Made by a program: the position numbers and the translations under genes. The notes under the pieces were generated by a model. It searched no databases. It worked only from the letters and a program-made list of their open reading frames with translations, and had not been told where the DNA came from. Positions 62,474 to 64,000 of a stretch of 64,000 nucleotides of DNA are shown in pieces. Numbering within the stretch: position 1 is the stretch's first letter; every line of letters begins with the position of its first letter. The stretch comes from a gamma proteobacterium symbiont of Ctena orbiculata (GTDB lineage Bacteria > Pseudomonadota > Gammaproteobacteria > Chromatiales > Chromatiaceae): the NCBI GenBank assembly GCA_003094535.1, contig NATV01000114.1:1-64000 (forward strand), written 5' to 3'.

Positions 62474-63475
62474 ATGGCCAGACGCCGCCTGAGCAAACAA
62501 CAGAAAAACCGAATTCAGGCAATCCAGGAGAAACGCCGCGGGCGTCTCGACTCAAAGGCCAGGCAATCACTTTCGGCGGCCGGTGAGAGCCCCCCTCAAG
62601 AGGGACGCGTGATCATTCGTCACGGCGCAACCCTCGGTATCATGGACGCGCAAGGGAAGCTGTATCGCTGTCAGACAAGACAAAATATCGGCCACCCCGT
62701 CTGCGGCGACTGGGTGATATGGCAACAGGTGGACGAGACCACTGGCGTCGTAACCGCGCTGCTTCCCCGCAACAGCGTCCTCAGCCGCCCTGACTACAGC
62801 GGCAGGCAAAAACCACTGGCTGCAAATATCACCCAGTTGGTGATCGTGCTCGCTCCCAGGCCTGAGCCCAGCGGCTATCTCCTCGACCAATACCTGGTCA
62901 CCGCCGAAACCATTGCCATCCCACCCCTGATCGCAATCAACAAATTAGACCTCCTGGAGGGCGGCCTGGAGCATGAGTTTCTGCAGCGCTTCGATCCCTA
63001 CCGCTCAATCGGATACCCGGTAATCGGTGTCAGCGCCAAGCGCGAACATGGACTGGACCTGTTGATCGACAAGCTTAAGGACGAGACAAGCATTCTCCTT
63101 GGCCAGTCGGGGGTGGGAAAATCGTCGCTGGTCAATGCCCTGCTGCCAACCATGAGCGTGGAGACCGGACGTCTCTCGGATGCAACCGGACTGGGTAGAC
63201 ACACCACCTCGGCAGCGACCTGCTATAGCCTGCCACAGGGAGGGGAACTGATCGACTCTCCAGGTGTCCGCAGTTTTCGCCTCACCGATCTCTCCCAACA
63301 GGAGCTGGAACGGGGATTTACCGAGTTCCATCCCTTCCTCGGCCGGTGCCGCTTTCACAACTGCAGCCACGACCATGAACCAGGCTGCGCCATCCAGGCA
63401 GCAATGGAGAGTGGCGAAATCAACCCACTTCGACTGGAGAACTTCCTCCGATTGAGTCAAGCGGTTGGCCGCTGA
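62474..63475 (+). CDS. rsgA: Ribosome small subunit-dependent GTPase RsgA
   Basis: LLGQSGVGKSSLVNALLP, circularly permuted GTPase, C-terminal zinc motif CRFHNCSHDHEPGC. Confidence 0.97.
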   Translation: MARRRLSKQQKNRIQAIQEKRRGRLDSKARQSLSAAGESPPQEGRVIIRHGATLGIMDAQGKLYRCQTRQNIGHPVCGDWVIWQQVDETTGVVTALLPRNSVLSRPDYSGRQKPLAANITQLVIVLAPRPEPSGYLLDQYLVTAETIAIPPLIAINKLDLLEGGLEHEFLQRFDPYRSIGYPVIGVSAKREHGLDLLIDKLKDETSILLGQSGVGKSSLVNALLPTMSVETGRLSDATGLGRHTTSAATCYSLPQGGELIDSPGVRSFRLTDLSQQELERGFTEFHPFLGRCRFHNCSHDHEPGCAIQAAMESGEINPLRLENFLRLSQAVGR

Positions 63476-63560
63476 CCCACCATACTTTAAAGGGATAAGC
63501 CAACGCGCCTGTCAACCAACCGCTAATGCTTTGCTAATATCCATTAGAGATCAGTTAAAA

Positions 63561-63716
63561 AGTTTTGAGTTTTTAGTTTCAGTTTTGAGTTGCCTAGGCC
63601 CCACGCGCATTCCTTTGGTTGATCCTGGTACCTTGCGCAAGTGGATCAGGATACAAAGAATCTAAACAATCGTGAGCGAAGCGATCGCATCGACTCAAAA
63701 CCAAAAACTCAAAACT
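63561..63716. repeat. MITE-like inverted-repeat element downstream of rsgA
   Basis: Left arm agttttgagtttttagtttcagttttgagttg (63561-63592); right arm cgactcaaaaccaaaaactcaaaact (63691-63716) is its imperfect reverse complement; carries gagcgaagcgatcgc. Confidence 0.65.
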
Positions 63717-63809
63717 TCCGAAAGTCGCTAATGAAATGGCTGAAGTGAGTAACCAGGAATAGGTTTGCAGTAGTCCGCAATAGCCTGGGAGTGGTCGGAA
63801 TATTGAATC

Positions 63810-64000
63810 GTGGCAATCGAACTAAAACTTCTTCTCCTCTTAGTTGTAGCCAATGGCGCGCCCATCCTGGCAAGGCATCTGTTTAATGACCATTTCAACT
63901 GGCCCCTGGACGGCGGCCATGTCACTGCCAGCGGCCGCTATCTGCTGGGGCCGTCGAAGACGATACGCGGCTTGATCGCCAGCCTGGTCATCACGGCGAT
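63810..64000 (+). CDS. CDP-archaeol synthase-like (CarS/DUF46) membrane protein, N-terminal fragment
   Basis: GTG start; MAIELKLLLLLVVANGAPILARHLFNDHFNWPLDGGHVTASGRYLLGPSKTIRGLIASLVITA, runs off window. Confidence 0.65.
   Translation, partial: MAIELKLLLLLVVANGAPILARHLFNDHFNWPLDGGHVTASGRYLLGPSKTIRGLIASLVITA

Overview
64 kb of gammaproteobacterial chromosome; gene content and synteny suggest a free-living or symbiotic sulfur-oxidiser-type lineage, but the taxonomy is inference. No tRNA, rRNA, CRISPR array, prophage or complete IS element was recognised. Main blocks: (1) minus-strand flagellar cluster fliLMNOPQR-flhB-flhA-flhF-flhG (1-10.1 kb) with a canonical sigma-54 site upstream of fliL; (2) an HDOD/histidine kinase followed by a REC-PAS-GGDEF-EAL protein; (3) ettA; (4) a translationally coupled malyl-CoA lyase / malate-CoA ligase operon that continues into a secreted protein and a TlpA thioredoxin, divergent from an SLC13/TrkA-C transporter across a perfect palindrome; (5) UbiA-family prenyltransferase, OprC-like TonB receptor, glcDE without glcF; (6) Lpd-like/OsmC pair, PPK2, GGDEF, cmoAB, MFS, FixL/FixJ-like pair, PilZ and RDD proteins; (7) the conserved rsgA/orn/queG/nnrD/tsaE/ami/mutL/miaA/hfq/hflX/hflK/hflC/hisZ/purA housekeeping region. 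The least ordinary observations are two MITE-like inverted-repeat elements of similar architecture (one wedged between flhB and flhA), the extended mcl-mtkAB operon with its operator-like palindrome, glcDE lacking glcF with a small TTG-start secreted ORF in its place, and a PilZ protein with a CxCxxxC cluster. I did not find convincing evidence for a wholly new multi-gene system.
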